Assembly (NCBI GenBank): GCA_018970865.1
Contig: JAGWVN010000004.1
Span: forward strand, 1-64,000
Source: Betaproteobacteria bacterium
GTDB lineage: Bacteria > Pseudomonadota > Gammaproteobacteria > Burkholderiales > Burkholderiaceae_E
Length of the DNA stretch: 64,000 nt
Reading direction: 5' to 3'
Positions 33,170-42,003 of this stretch are shown here, piece by piece (position 1 is the first letter of the stretch; each line of letters begins with the position of its first letter). Made by a program: the position numbers and the translations under genes. Below the pieces are notes generated by a model. It had not been told where the DNA came from and searched no databases. It was given only the letters and a program-made list of their open reading frames with translations.

Positions 33170-34780
33170 TCAGAGGCCCAGGGCCATGCCGTCGCCGGCC
33201 GGGTCGGCGCCGCCGTCGAGGCGGCCGTCAGCCAGGCGGATGGCATGCACCAGCGGCGACATGTAGCTGAAGGGATGCCGCTGCACCGGATAGCCCCGCG
33301 CGCGCAAGGCGGCCTCGGTGCTGCGCAGGATGCGGTTGGTGAGCTCGATGGTGTTCGAGGTGGTGCAGAAGCGCGGCGCGCTGACCGCCTCGTGAGCGCT
33401 CATGCCGAAGTCGACCGCGTTCAGGATGGCCTGCAGGTTGCCCATGGTGATGGTGGTGCCCCCGGGGGCGCCCACCAGGAAGAAGGGCTTGTCGTCGCGG
33501 AACACGATGGTGGGCGACATGGCCGAGAAGCGCGCCTTGCCCGGGGCGAGCGAGCCGGGGCGCCCGGGACGCGGATCGAAGACCATCATGCAGTTGTTGT
33601 ACATGAAGCCCAGCCCTTCGGTGACCACGCCCGAGGACGAGCCCAGCGAGTGGGTCATGGTGACGCTGTTGCCGTCACGGTCGGCGACGCAGACATGGGT
33701 GGTCTCGCGGCTTTCGCGGCCGCCGGGATTGAGCCGGGGCACGGCGGTCTTGTGGCCGCTGCGGATGCGCTCGGCCATGCGCGCCGCGTACTCCTTGGAG
33801 CACAGCTCGGCCAGCGGCACATCGACGAAGCGGGGATCGCCGATGCGGCTGTCCTTGTCGACGGTGGCGATCTTCATCGCCTCGGACACGGTGGCGATGT
33901 ACTCGGGCGAGTTGTGGCCCATGGCCGCCAGATCGAAGTGCTCGAGGATGTTGAGCATCAGCACGATCATCACCCCGCCGCCAGGCAGCGGGTTGGTGGC
34001 CACCCGGTGGCCGCGGTAGTGGGTGACCAGGGGCGCGCCGGTCTCGGTGGCGCAGGTGGCCAGGTCCTGCAGGCCGATCAGGCCGCCGTGCGCGGCCATG
34101 TCATCGGCGATCTCGCGCGCGATCGCGCCCTCGTAGAAGTCGGCCACGCCGTGCTGCGCGATGCGGCGCAGGGTGCGGCCCATGTCGGGATTGCGCAGGA
34201 TGTCGCCCACCCGGTGCGGACGGCCATCGGCGCGCAGGTAGATCTTCGCGGCGGCGGGATGGTCGCGCAGCACACGGATGCGCTCGATGCGGCCGCAGAT
34301 CGCCGGCTGCATCCAGAACTCGTGGACGCGGGGGCGCACCGCGAAGCCCTCCTCGCACCAGGCGATGGCCGGGTCCATCAGGCTGGCCAGCGAGCGGGTG
34401 CCGAAGCGCTGCAGCGCCTCGTCGAAGGCCTTGAGCGAGAGCGGCGTGGTCATGCACTGGTAGCCGATCTCGTTGACCTGCTCGCGCAGCAGGAAGCCGA
34501 AGCCGTCGTCGCACTCGCCCAGGATGCGGTCGGCCCACATCTCGGGCCGGGTGGCCAGCGGCGCGCGGCCGTGGAAGTCGATGACGGTGTGCACGCCGCG
34601 CGAGGGCAGGCAGATGTGCATCGAACCGAAGCCGGCGATGCCGCACATCTGCGGATCGACCACGGTCTGGACCAGCGCCGCGCCGATGGCGGCATCGATC
34701 ACATTGCCGCCCGCCCTGAGCACATCGAGGCCGGCTTCCACCGCCTCGGGTTGCGCTGCGCTGACCATCGCCCGTGTCAT
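33170..34780 (-). CDS. Gamma-glutamyltransferase family protein
   Basis: A 536-residue Ntn-hydrolase precursor. The autoprocessing and catalytic threonine is Thr360 (ETTHVCVADRDGN), matching Thr391 of E. coli GGT. The N-terminal GGNVIDAAIGAALVQTVVDPQ and the late GAPGGTTITMGNLQ are conserved family segments. The enzyme hydrolyses or transfers gamma-glutamyl groups; relatives also include cephalosporin/glutaryl acylases. No signal peptide is visible from the chosen ATG (34780, GGGAGA upstream), unlike the exported GGTs, so a cytoplasmic or unusual role is possible. The open frame continues far upstream, but only as antisense of the cytochrome gene. Confidence 0.9.
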   Translation of the reverse strand: MTRAMVSAAQPEAVEAGLDVLRAGGNVIDAAIGAALVQTVVDPQMCGIAGFGSMHICLPSRGVHTVIDFHGRAPLATRPEMWADRILGECDDGFGFLLREQVNEIGYQCMTTPLSLKAFDEALQRFGTRSLASLMDPAIAWCEEGFAVRPRVHEFWMQPAICGRIERIRVLRDHPAAAKIYLRADGRPHRVGDILRNPDMGRTLRRIAQHGVADFYEGAIAREIADDMAAHGGLIGLQDLATCATETGAPLVTHYRGHRVATNPLPGGGVMIVLMLNILEHFDLAAMGHNSPEYIATVSEAMKIATVDKDSRIGDPRFVDVPLAELCSKEYAARMAERIRSGHKTAVPRLNPGGRESRETTHVCVADRDGNSVTMTHSLGSSSGVVTEGLGFMYNNCMMVFDPRPGRPGSLAPGKARFSAMSPTIVFRDDKPFFLVGAPGGTTITMGNLQAILNAVDFGMSAHEAVSAPRFCTTSNTIELTNRILRSTEAALRARGYPVQRHPFSYMSPLVHAIRLADGRLDGGADPAGDGMALGL

Positions 34781-34806
34781 GCCGTCTCCCGGATTGTCGA
34801 TCCCGC

Positions 34807-34812
34807 TAAGAT
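34807..34812 (+). promoter_or_regulatory. Weak -10-like element before the cytochrome gene
   Basis: TAAGAT, about 50 nt before the ATG at 34862, in the 81-bp gap between the divergent GGT and cytochrome genes. No -35 is recognisable. Confidence 0.25.
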
Positions 34813-34861
34813 GCACGGTTTTGCCGGGGCGGCCAACTCGCGCCGCCACGGGACGGACCCG

Positions 34862-36778
34862 ATGCCCTTCCTGCTGATCGCGCTGCTCGCGGGCGTGCTG
34901 GCCACCGCAGTCGCAAGCGCGCGCGCCGATGACGCCGAGGCCTCGCGCCGGCTGGCCGCCTGCACCGCCTGCCATGGCGCCGAGGGCCGCGCCTCGAGCG
35001 CCGGCTTCCTGCCGCGCATCGCCGGCAAGCCCGCCGATTACCTGTACCGGCAACTGCGCGCCTTTCGCGACGGCCAGCGCCAGCACGCGCCCATGCAATG
35101 GCTGCTTGCGCCGCTGCGCGACGACACGCTGCGCGAGATCGCCGGCCATTTCGCCGCCAGCGACCCGCCCTATCCACCGCCCGCCGTGAGCGGCGCGCCG
35201 GCGGCGCTGATGCGTCAGGGCGAGGCCCTGGCCACCCGTGGCGATCCGGCGCGCGGCATCCCGGCCTGCGCGTCCTGCCATGGTGCCGCCCTCACCGGCG
35301 TGCTCCCGGGCACGCCGGGGCTGCTCGGCCTGCCGCGCGACTACCTCAATGCGCAGATCGGCGCCTGGCGCAACCAGCAGCGCCGCGCCGCCGAACCCGA
35401 CTGCATGGCGCGGATCGCAGCACGGCTCACGCCCGAGGATGTGGGCGCGGTGTCCACCTGGCTGGCCTCGCAGCCGATGCCGGCGGCGCGCGCGCCCGCC
35501 GCGCGCCTGCCCGGCCCCGCGCCGATGGATTGCGGCAGCGCCCATGCCCTGGGCGATGCCCCGGCCGCCCGCGCCGCGAGCGCATCGACCCCGCGCATCC
35601 CGGCAGCGGGCTCCGCCCCGCCCTCGCCCGCGGCCATCGCCGACCCGCTGCTCGCCCGGGGCGCCTATCTGGCCCGGGCCGGCAACTGCGTGAGCTGCCA
35701 CACCGCCCCGGGCGGCGCGCCCCTGGCCGGCGGGCGGGCGATCGAGACGCCCTTCGGCACGGTCTACAGCAGCAATCTCACCCCCGATCCGGACACCGGG
35801 CTGGGGGCATGGCGCGCGCAGGACTTCCGCCGCGCGCTGCATGAAGGTCGCTCCCGCGACGGCCGGCTGCTCTCGCCGGCCTTCCCCTATCCCTACTTCA
35901 CCCGCATGAGCGCGCAGGACGCCGACGCGATCTTCGCCTGGCTGCGCAGCCAGGCACCGGTCCGCCAGCCGGCCCGGCCTCACGAGATGCGCTGGCCATT
36001 CGGCACGCAGTGGGCGCTCACCGTCTGGCGAATGCTCGCGTTTCGCGCCGGCGGTCCACCCCCGGATGCGTCACGCCCGGCGGACTGGCAGCGGGGCGCC
36101 TATCTGGTCGAGGTGGTGGGTCACTGCGGCGCCTGCCATGCGCCGCGCGACCGGCTGGGCGCCACGCGCCCCGAGGGCCCGCTGGCCGGCGGTCCGGTGG
36201 GCACGGGGCGCTGGCTGGCGCCGTCGCTGCTGTCGCCGGGCGAGGCCGGGGTCCAGCGCTGGCCGGCCGGGCAGATCGCGCAGTGGCTGGCCACCGGCCG
36301 TGCGGCCAGCGCCAGCGCCATGGGGCCGATGGCCGAGGTGATCAGCCACGGCACCCGGCACCTGACCGAGGCCGACCGCCTGGCGATCGCGAGCTACCTG
36401 CGGGCGCTGCCGGTGGCCTCGCCCGACCCCATCCGGGCGCCCGCGGCGGCGGTGCCGCCCGGCCCCGTCGGCGCGGCGCTGTACCGCGAGCACTGCGCCG
36501 ACTGCCACGGCGAGCAGGGCCAGGGCCGTGGCGCCTGGCCGGCCCTGGCCGGCAACCGCGCGGTGACCCAGGCGCAGCCCGACAACCTGATCACGGTGGT
36601 GCTGCGCGGCGGCTTCGCCGCCGACATCCCCGGCGAGCCGCGGCCCCACGGCATGCCGCCCTTCGCGCACCGGCTGGACGACAGCCAGGTGGCCGCGCTG
36701 GTCTCGTGGCTGCGGGCCAGCTGGGGTCACCAGGCCACGCCGGTGTCGGTGCCCCAGGTGCAGCAGGCGCGCCGCTGA
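34862..36778 (+). CDS. Penta-haem c-type cytochrome (cytochrome c4-like plus alcohol-dehydrogenase-type tri-haem subunit)
   Basis: A 638-residue exported electron-transfer protein. After a signal peptide (hydrophobic 2-20, cleavage near ARA) there are five CxxCH haem sites: Cys34 (CTACH), Cys136 (CASCH), Cys276 (CVSCH), Cys422 (CGACH) and Cys545 (CADCH). The first two belong to a cytochrome c4/c553-like di-haem domain (to about residue 205). An Ala/Pro-rich linker (205-258) follows, then a three-haem unit with the motifs of the membrane-associated cytochrome subunit of PQQ/flavin alcohol or aldehyde dehydrogenases (TPFGTVYSSNLTPDPDTG, LVEVVGHCGACH, ALYREHCADCHG). No hydrophobic C-terminal anchor is seen. 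No dehydrogenase gene lies next to it, so its electron donor is unknown. Confidence 0.88.
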   Translation: MPFLLIALLAGVLATAVASARADDAEASRRLAACTACHGAEGRASSAGFLPRIAGKPADYLYRQLRAFRDGQRQHAPMQWLLAPLRDDTLREIAGHFAASDPPYPPPAVSGAPAALMRQGEALATRGDPARGIPACASCHGAALTGVLPGTPGLLGLPRDYLNAQIGAWRNQQRRAAEPDCMARIAARLTPEDVGAVSTWLASQPMPAARAPAARLPGPAPMDCGSAHALGDAPAARAASASTPRIPAAGSAPPSPAAIADPLLARGAYLARAGNCVSCHTAPGGAPLAGGRAIETPFGTVYSSNLTPDPDTGLGAWRAQDFRRALHEGRSRDGRLLSPAFPYPYFTRMSAQDADAIFAWLRSQAPVRQPARPHEMRWPFGTQWALTVWRMLAFRAGGPPPDASRPADWQRGAYLVEVVGHCGACHAPRDRLGATRPEGPLAGGPVGTGRWLAPSLLSPGEAGVQRWPAGQIAQWLATGRAASASAMGPMAEVISHGTRHLTEADRLAIASYLRALPVASPDPIRAPAAAVPPGPVGAALYREHCADCHGEQGQGRGAWPALAGNRAVTQAQPDNLITVVLRGGFAADIPGEPRPHGMPPFAHRLDDSQVAALVSWLRASWGHQATPVSVPQVQQARR

Positions 36779-36792
36779 GGCGCGGACGCGCC
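36779..36792. terminator. GC-rich hairpin between convergent genes
   Basis: GGCGC (36779-36783) and GCGCC (36788-36792) with a 4-nt loop can pair between the ends of the cytochrome and ligase genes. The stem is short and no T-tract follows; weak evidence. Confidence 0.2.
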
Positions 36793-36803
36793 GGCCGGCG
36801 TGC

Positions 36804-38675
36804 TCAGTCGATCAGGATGACCTCGGGATCGACCGGCCGGGCATACAGGCGCTCGACCAGCGCGGCCCGCCGCTCGATGGTCACGCGCTGGTTGATGTAG
36901 CCCTTGTCGGTGAGCTCGCGACCGTCGATCGACGGCGGCTCGGCCATCAGCATCACCGCGCGGATCCGGGTGCTGGACCCCGGGAAGGCCCGATTGTGGG
37001 CGGCCAGGCCTTCGCGCACGCGGGCGCGCACCCGCTCGTCGGCGATCACCTGCGCGAAGCTGGCATCGGGCTGACCGATGAGCTGTCGGCAGGCCACCAG
37101 GTTGGGCCAGGCGAGCAGGCCGACCCACTCGCGGTCATGCCCGGTGACCACCGCGTCCTGCATCACCGGCGAGGCCGCGGCCACGCAGGCCACCCGCAGC
37201 GAACCCACCTGCACGAAGGTGCCGGTCATCAGCTTGAAGTCCTCGACCACGCGGCCACGGAACACCAGTCCCTGCGAGGGGTCGGCCGGATCGACGAAGA
37301 CGCCGGCATCGCCGATGCGGTAGAAGCCCTCCTCGTCGAAGGCGGCGGCGGTGAGATCGGGCCGACGGTGGTAGCCGGGCATGACCGTGACCCCGCGCAG
37401 ACGCAGCTCGTACTTGTCGGCGATCGGCACCATCTTGAGTTCCACGCCGGGGAAGGGCAGGCCGATCAGGCCGACGCGCTCGGTGGCCCAGTAGGTGCAG
37501 GTGGCGGTGGGCGCGGTCTCGGTGGAACCCCAGCCGGTGAAGAACACCACCCGCTGCCCGGTGTGCCGCACCGCCAGCCGCTGCATGCGCAGATAGAGGT
37601 CGTCGGGCAGCGTGGCGCCGCCATAGCCCACGATCTGCAGGTCGGCGAAGAAGCGGCGCGCGAGCGCGTCGTCCTTCTCGAGCGCGGCCACCAGCATGGC
37701 GTAGCCGGCCGGCACATTGGCGTAGTAGGTGGGCGAGAGCTCCTGCAGGTTGCGCAAGGACTCGCCGAAGAGCTCGGGCGTGGGCCGGCCGTCGTCGATG
37801 TGCAGCGTGCCGCCGTCGGCGAGCACCGCGTTGAAGCTGGCGTTGCCGCCCATGGTGTGGTTCCAGGGCATCCAGTCGAGCACCACCGGCACCGGGTCGC
37901 CGGGCTGTCGGGGGCGCGCCTGCTGGCCCATGGTGATGTTGGCGCACATCATGCGCTGGGTGTTGATCACCGCCTTGGGCGTGCCGGTGGAGCCCGAGGT
38001 GAGCAGGAACTTGCCGACGGTCTCGGGCCGGATGGCATCGACCGAGGCCTGCACCGCCGGGGTCACCGGCGTGGCGGCCATGTCGGCCCAGGCGCGGCTG
38101 GGCAGATCGGGCAGGGGCTCGTCGACATGCACCAGCGTCACGCCCTCGAGGTTCAGCGCGCGCAGCGCGCGCTCGAACTGACGGGCGTTCTGCACCATCA
38201 CCACCCCGGGCTGCAGCAGCTCGAACACATGGCGCAGCACGCCATGGTCCTGGCTCATCAGCGAGTAACCCGGCGACACCGGCGCGGCCGGCAGGCGGGC
38301 CTGCATCGCGGCCATCGCCATGAGGGCATGCTCGATGGAGTTGCCGCTGAGGATGACCACCGGCCGCGAGTCGGGCACGCGCAGATCGAGCAGGGCCTGG
38401 GTGAGGGCATCGACGGTGGCCTGCGCCTGCCGGTAGCTGACCCGCAGCCACTCCCGCGCCGGGCCGCGGCGCTGCGCGAGCCAGGTGCGCTCGGGCGCCT
38501 CACGGGCCCAGCGCCGCAGCAGCGAGGGCACATGCTCGGCGTAAGGCGCGAGCGGGATGCGCGAACGCAGCACGATGGTGCCATCGGCGCGGCGCTCGGT
38601 CTCGATGTCGCGGGGCAGGAAGCGGACGGGCCGGAACGGAATCGAGGACAGGTCGGTGGGCTCGGGGGCGTTCAA
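36804..38675 (-). CDS. fcs: Feruloyl-CoA synthase-like acyl-CoA ligase
   Basis: A 623-residue adenylate-forming ligase of the feruloyl-CoA synthase type (ferulate or other hydroxycinnamate + CoA + ATP). It has the ATP loop LTSGSTGTPKAV, the WMPWNHTMGGNASFN stretch, FFTGWGSTETAPTA and the lengthened C-terminal part with FRGRVVEDFKLMTGTFV and ELTDKGYINQR, features that distinguish Fcs from general acyl-CoA ligases. The start is TTG at 38675 with GGAG 8 nt upstream; the earlier codons to 38723 are unlikely. No feruloyl-CoA hydratase/aldolase or vanillin dehydrogenase gene lies nearby, so the pathway is not complete here. Confidence 0.85.
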   Translation of the reverse strand: MNAPEPTDLSSIPFRPVRFLPRDIETERRADGTIVLRSRIPLAPYAEHVPSLLRRWAREAPERTWLAQRRGPAREWLRVSYRQAQATVDALTQALLDLRVPDSRPVVILSGNSIEHALMAMAAMQARLPAAPVSPGYSLMSQDHGVLRHVFELLQPGVVMVQNARQFERALRALNLEGVTLVHVDEPLPDLPSRAWADMAATPVTPAVQASVDAIRPETVGKFLLTSGSTGTPKAVINTQRMMCANITMGQQARPRQPGDPVPVVLDWMPWNHTMGGNASFNAVLADGGTLHIDDGRPTPELFGESLRNLQELSPTYYANVPAGYAMLVAALEKDDALARRFFADLQIVGYGGATLPDDLYLRMQRLAVRHTGQRVVFFTGWGSTETAPTATCTYWATERVGLIGLPFPGVELKMVPIADKYELRLRGVTVMPGYHRRPDLTAAAFDEEGFYRIGDAGVFVDPADPSQGLVFRGRVVEDFKLMTGTFVQVGSLRVACVAAASPVMQDAVVTGHDREWVGLLAWPNLVACRQLIGQPDASFAQVIADERVRARVREGLAAHNRAFPGSSTRIRAVMLMAEPPSIDGRELTDKGYINQRVTIERRAALVERLYARPVDPEVILID

Positions 38676-38781
38676 GGCAGGGTCTCCGGGAAGGGGCCGC
38701 GGTGGTCCGCGTGTGCGGCGCATCTTGCCCGAATCGCGGACGGGCAGCGCCCGCCGGGGTTCCGCCGCCGGGGTGATGCCC

Positions 38782-40104
38782 TCAGCGCTGCCACTGCAGG
38801 CGCATCGACGTCACCGAGACCGGCCCGCGATCGGCGTTGTAGCCGGGGTTGGCGATGCGCTGATGCCCCAGGCTCAGCCACGCGCCAGCGCCCAGGGAAA
38901 CCCGGTAGAACGCCTCGAGGATGCGTTCGCCGCCGGGGTTGAGCCGGCCATCGCCCACGAAGAAGCCGAGCCCGCCGGCGGCGAGATAGTCGCGGTGCGC
39001 CGCCGAGATGTCGTGTCGCGCCACCGCGAGGCCCACGCTGTCGGCCGGCCGGCCCCAGCGCCCGCCCTGCAGCAGCAGACCCGCGGAGAGCGAGCGGTCG
39101 ATCTCGGCGAAGGCGTAGACCTCGGTGGCGCCATCGGCCCGCATCGCCCGCGCGAACAGGCCCAGGCCGGGCGCGATCTCCTGTTCCAGGCTGATGCCCA
39201 CGCCACGCTTGTCGCGCCGGCCGGCGCGCACCGCATCGAGCGCGGGGGCGCCGCCCTCGGCCTGGGCGCGGGCAAGCGCATCGCGGTACGAGGCCATCAC
39301 CGCCTGGTTCCGGAACACCAGCAGCCGCAGCCGGCCGGGCCGCTCGCCGAGCCGGTGGCCGCGCTCGAGCTCGATCTGGTCGCCGTAGTGGGTGCCGATG
39401 CGCGGATCGAGGGCCATCTGGTTGGGCTCGCGCGGCTGCGCGAAGCGGCCGGCGCGGATCGCCCAGTCGCCGTCGATGTATTCCACCGCACCGCCCCAGG
39501 AGTAGCCGCGCACATCGGCGGCGAAATCGAAGGCGCCGTGGGTGGTGAAGGCGAGGTTCAGGAACTGGGTTCGGGGATCGTGCGCGTAGGCGTTGTCGTC
39601 GAACAGGTCCATCACCGGCAGCTTGCCCAGGGTGAGCACCACCCGCCGGCGATCAGCGCTGCCGGGAAGCTGGTTGATCTCGGACTCAACGGTCTCGGCG
39701 CCACCGCCCAGGCCCCAGGTGCGGCGCAGGAAGGCGCGGGCCACATAGCTCGCCAGCTGCGGGCTGCCGGCGCGGGTGAGCTCGGCGTTGGTGAAGCCGC
39801 CCAGACCCGAGAGCCCCGACAGCGGCACGCCCTGGCTGAACTCGGGATTGAGGTAGAGCTCGAGGCCCGGCGAGGGCCGCCAGCCGAGGGCTACGGTGGT
39901 GGTGAAGGAGTAGCTCGCCTCGGCCTGCGGCAGCAGGCTGCGCGGGCCGGTGTAGGGTGCGGCAAAGGCGTCCTTGAACTGCCGCACATAGGTGGCCTGC
40001 ACCCACAGGCCGCGATCCTCGGGCGCGGTCTCGGCGCGCGCGCCGGTGGCGCACCACGCGGGCAGCGCGACGGACAAAGCGAAGGCGAAGCGTCGGAAGG
40101 ACAT
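38782..40104 (-). CDS. OprB-like outer-membrane porin
   Basis: A 440-residue exported beta-barrel protein. A signal peptide (MSFRRFAFALSVALPAW, cleavage near ARA) is followed by alternating beta-strand patterns, many Gly/Tyr/Phe residues, and a C-terminus MRLQWQR typical in pattern though without a terminal Phe. Segments such as LWVQATYVRQFKDAF, YLNPEFSQG, FDDNAYAHDPRTQFLN and GDWAIRAGRFAQP match carbohydrate-selective (OprB/DUF-type) porins. It lies 46 bp after the hybrid kinase gene on the same strand and may be the last gene of the tricarballylate unit, allowing the anionic substrate across the outer membrane. Confidence 0.8.
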   Translation of the reverse strand: MSFRRFAFALSVALPAWCATGARAETAPEDRGLWVQATYVRQFKDAFAAPYTGPRSLLPQAEASYSFTTTVALGWRPSPGLELYLNPEFSQGVPLSGLSGLGGFTNAELTRAGSPQLASYVARAFLRRTWGLGGGAETVESEINQLPGSADRRRVVLTLGKLPVMDLFDDNAYAHDPRTQFLNLAFTTHGAFDFAADVRGYSWGGAVEYIDGDWAIRAGRFAQPREPNQMALDPRIGTHYGDQIELERGHRLGERPGRLRLLVFRNQAVMASYRDALARAQAEGGAPALDAVRAGRRDKRGVGISLEQEIAPGLGLFARAMRADGATEVYAFAEIDRSLSAGLLLQGGRWGRPADSVGLAVARHDISAAHRDYLAAGGLGFFVGDGRLNPGGERILEAFYRVSLGAGAWLSLGHQRIANPGYNADRGPVSVTSMRLQWQR

Positions 40105-40150
40105 GGGCGGTGAGCGAAAGCACGCGGCGCCCCAGCATGACCGCGTCATG

Positions 40151-41992
40151 CTACGCGCCGATGTCGGGTGCTGGCGGGGAAAGCAGCACCGACTCCAGGG
40201 ACTCGAGCGACACCGGCTTGACCAGGAATCCGTCCATGCCGGCCTCGACGCAGGCATCGCCGTAATCGGCTGCGGAATTGCCGCTGAGCGCAATCACCCG
40301 GGTGCGGGTCAGGCCTTGCGCGGCTTCGCGCGCCCGCAGGGCGCGGGTGGCGCTGATGCCGTCCATGACCGGCATCTGCAGGTCCATGAGGATGAGATCG
40401 ACCGGGGCCTGCGTGAGCAGGGCCAGCGCCTCGCGCCCGTTCTCGGCCAGGACGACCTCGCAGTCGAGCATGGACAGCATCTCGCCGGCGACCATGCGGT
40501 TGACCGGGTTGTCCTCCACCAGCAGGACACGCTGCGCGGGCCGGGTGGCGCCCGCTGCGGCGGCGGGCCCGTCCGCCCGCTGCGTCACGGTCACGGCCGG
40601 GGTCGGATGCTCGCCAGCGGCCTCGCCGGGCAGGGCCACCGGCAGCCGCAGCACGAAGCGCGAGCCGCGGCCCTCGACGCTGGTGGCGCCCAGCGTGCCG
40701 CCCATGAGTTCGGCAAGCCGACGCGAGATGGCCAGCCCCAGGCCGGTGCCGCCAAAGCGCCGGGTGATCGACGCATCCGCTTGCACGAAGGGCTGGAAGA
40801 CCGCCTCGAGCTTGTCGGCCGGAATGCCGATGCCGGTGTCGGTCACTTCGGCGACCAGGGCCATCGCGCTGCCCGGCAGCGCCGGCTCGTCGGGCGCGGC
40901 CAGGCGCAGGCGCAGCGAGACCGAGCCCGACCCGGTGAACTTGATGGCGTTGGCGAGCAGGTTGATCAGGATGCGCCGCAGCCACATGCGGTCGACCACC
41001 AGCCGCTCCGGCGTGCCGGGTTCGATCTCGAGCGACAGGCGCAGGCCGCGCCGCTGCGCGCGCTCGGCCATCAGCGACGAGAGCGAATCGAGCAGCTCGG
41101 TCAGGCGCAGCGGCGCGAGATCGGTGCTGAACCGCCCGGCGCTCAGCTTGGCGTGATCGAGCATGGCATCGACCACCTCGGCGAGCTCGGCCGCGCTGGA
41201 GGTGATGCCGTCGACCAGGCGCCGCTGGTCCTCCGGCAGATCGGCCGGGCGCAGCAGCGAGACCGCGCCGACCACCCCGGCCAGGGGCGTGCGGATCTCA
41301 TGGGTGAGGTTGGCGAAGAACTCCTCCTTGGCGCGACTGGCGGCAATGGTCTCGTTGCGCGCAGCCTCGGCCTCGGCGCGGGCGGCGCGGGCGTGCTCGA
41401 GCGCCTCGGCGAGCTGGCGGGTGCGCTCGCCGATCTCGACGATCAGCAGATCGCGGGCGCGCAGGATCAGCAGGCCGATCAGCAGCAGCAGGCCCTGGGC
41501 CGCGATCAGGGAGATGGCCAGCTGCAGCTCGCCGTGCGCCAGCGTCACCCGTGGCACGATCCAGCCGAGCTGCTTGCCGATCACCACCAGCAGAACCAGG
41601 CCGATGTTGATCAGCGCGAGGTAGACGCCCAGCGCCCGCATGCCGATCATCATCACCGCGACCGAGGGCACGGCCAGCCACGCGACCGCCGAGTGCATCA
41701 GGTCGCCGATCATCACCATCTGGTAGGCCAGCACGGCCAGGGCAAGATTGACCACCAGGAAGATGGCGAGCCCGGGGTTGGCCGGCGGCCGCAGCGCGAC
41801 CGCCGCCAGCAGCAGGCCCACGACGACATTCACCGGCACGAACTCGGACGGACCGATCAGCCAGTACACCACGCCATAGCCGAGGCTGGCGAGAGAGGCA
41901 TAGGCCGCCCCCAGCCGGTTGCTGCGGGCGGCGATCTCGCGCTCGAAGGCGTGAAGGTGGCTCTGGTCGAAGCGGAAGAGCTGGCGCAGCAT
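40151..41992 (-). CDS. Hybrid histidine kinase with receiver domain
   Basis: A 613-residue membrane sensor. About six transmembrane helices occupy residues 28-178 (MASE-like), followed by a coiled-coil linker (183-222), a HisKA domain with the phosphorylated His231 (LTHEIRTPL), an ATPase domain with N box LLANAIKF, G1 TDTGIGI and G2 GGTGLGL, and a C-terminal receiver with phosphorylated Asp537 ([12 protein letters not shown]) and the conserved Lys in FLVKPVS. There is no HPt domain or DNA-binding output. The stop of tcuB is 11 bp upstream, so the kinase belongs to the tcu transcript and is likely to sense the substrate or the membrane redox state. The ATG at 41992 is the only good start. Confidence 0.9.
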   Translation of the reverse strand: MLRQLFRFDQSHLHAFEREIAARSNRLGAAYASLASLGYGVVYWLIGPSEFVPVNVVVGLLLAAVALRPPANPGLAIFLVVNLALAVLAYQMVMIGDLMHSAVAWLAVPSVAVMMIGMRALGVYLALINIGLVLLVVIGKQLGWIVPRVTLAHGELQLAISLIAAQGLLLLIGLLILRARDLLIVEIGERTRQLAEALEHARAARAEAEAARNETIAASRAKEEFFANLTHEIRTPLAGVVGAVSLLRPADLPEDQRRLVDGITSSAAELAEVVDAMLDHAKLSAGRFSTDLAPLRLTELLDSLSSLMAERAQRRGLRLSLEIEPGTPERLVVDRMWLRRILINLLANAIKFTGSGSVSLRLRLAAPDEPALPGSAMALVAEVTDTGIGIPADKLEAVFQPFVQADASITRRFGGTGLGLAISRRLAELMGGTLGATSVEGRGSRFVLRLPVALPGEAAGEHPTPAVTVTQRADGPAAAAGATRPAQRVLLVEDNPVNRMVAGEMLSMLDCEVVLAENGREALALLTQAPVDLILMDLQMPVMDGISATRALRAREAAQGLTRTRVIALSGNSAADYGDACVEAGMDGFLVKPVSLESLESVLLSPPAPDIGA

Positions 41993-42003
41993 GTGCAGGC
42001 CGT

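Noticed and set aside
33245-34861. N-terminal extension of the penta-haem cytochrome to 1177 codons
   Set aside because: The extension is antisense to gamma-glutamyltransferase, and a signal peptide starts at 34862.
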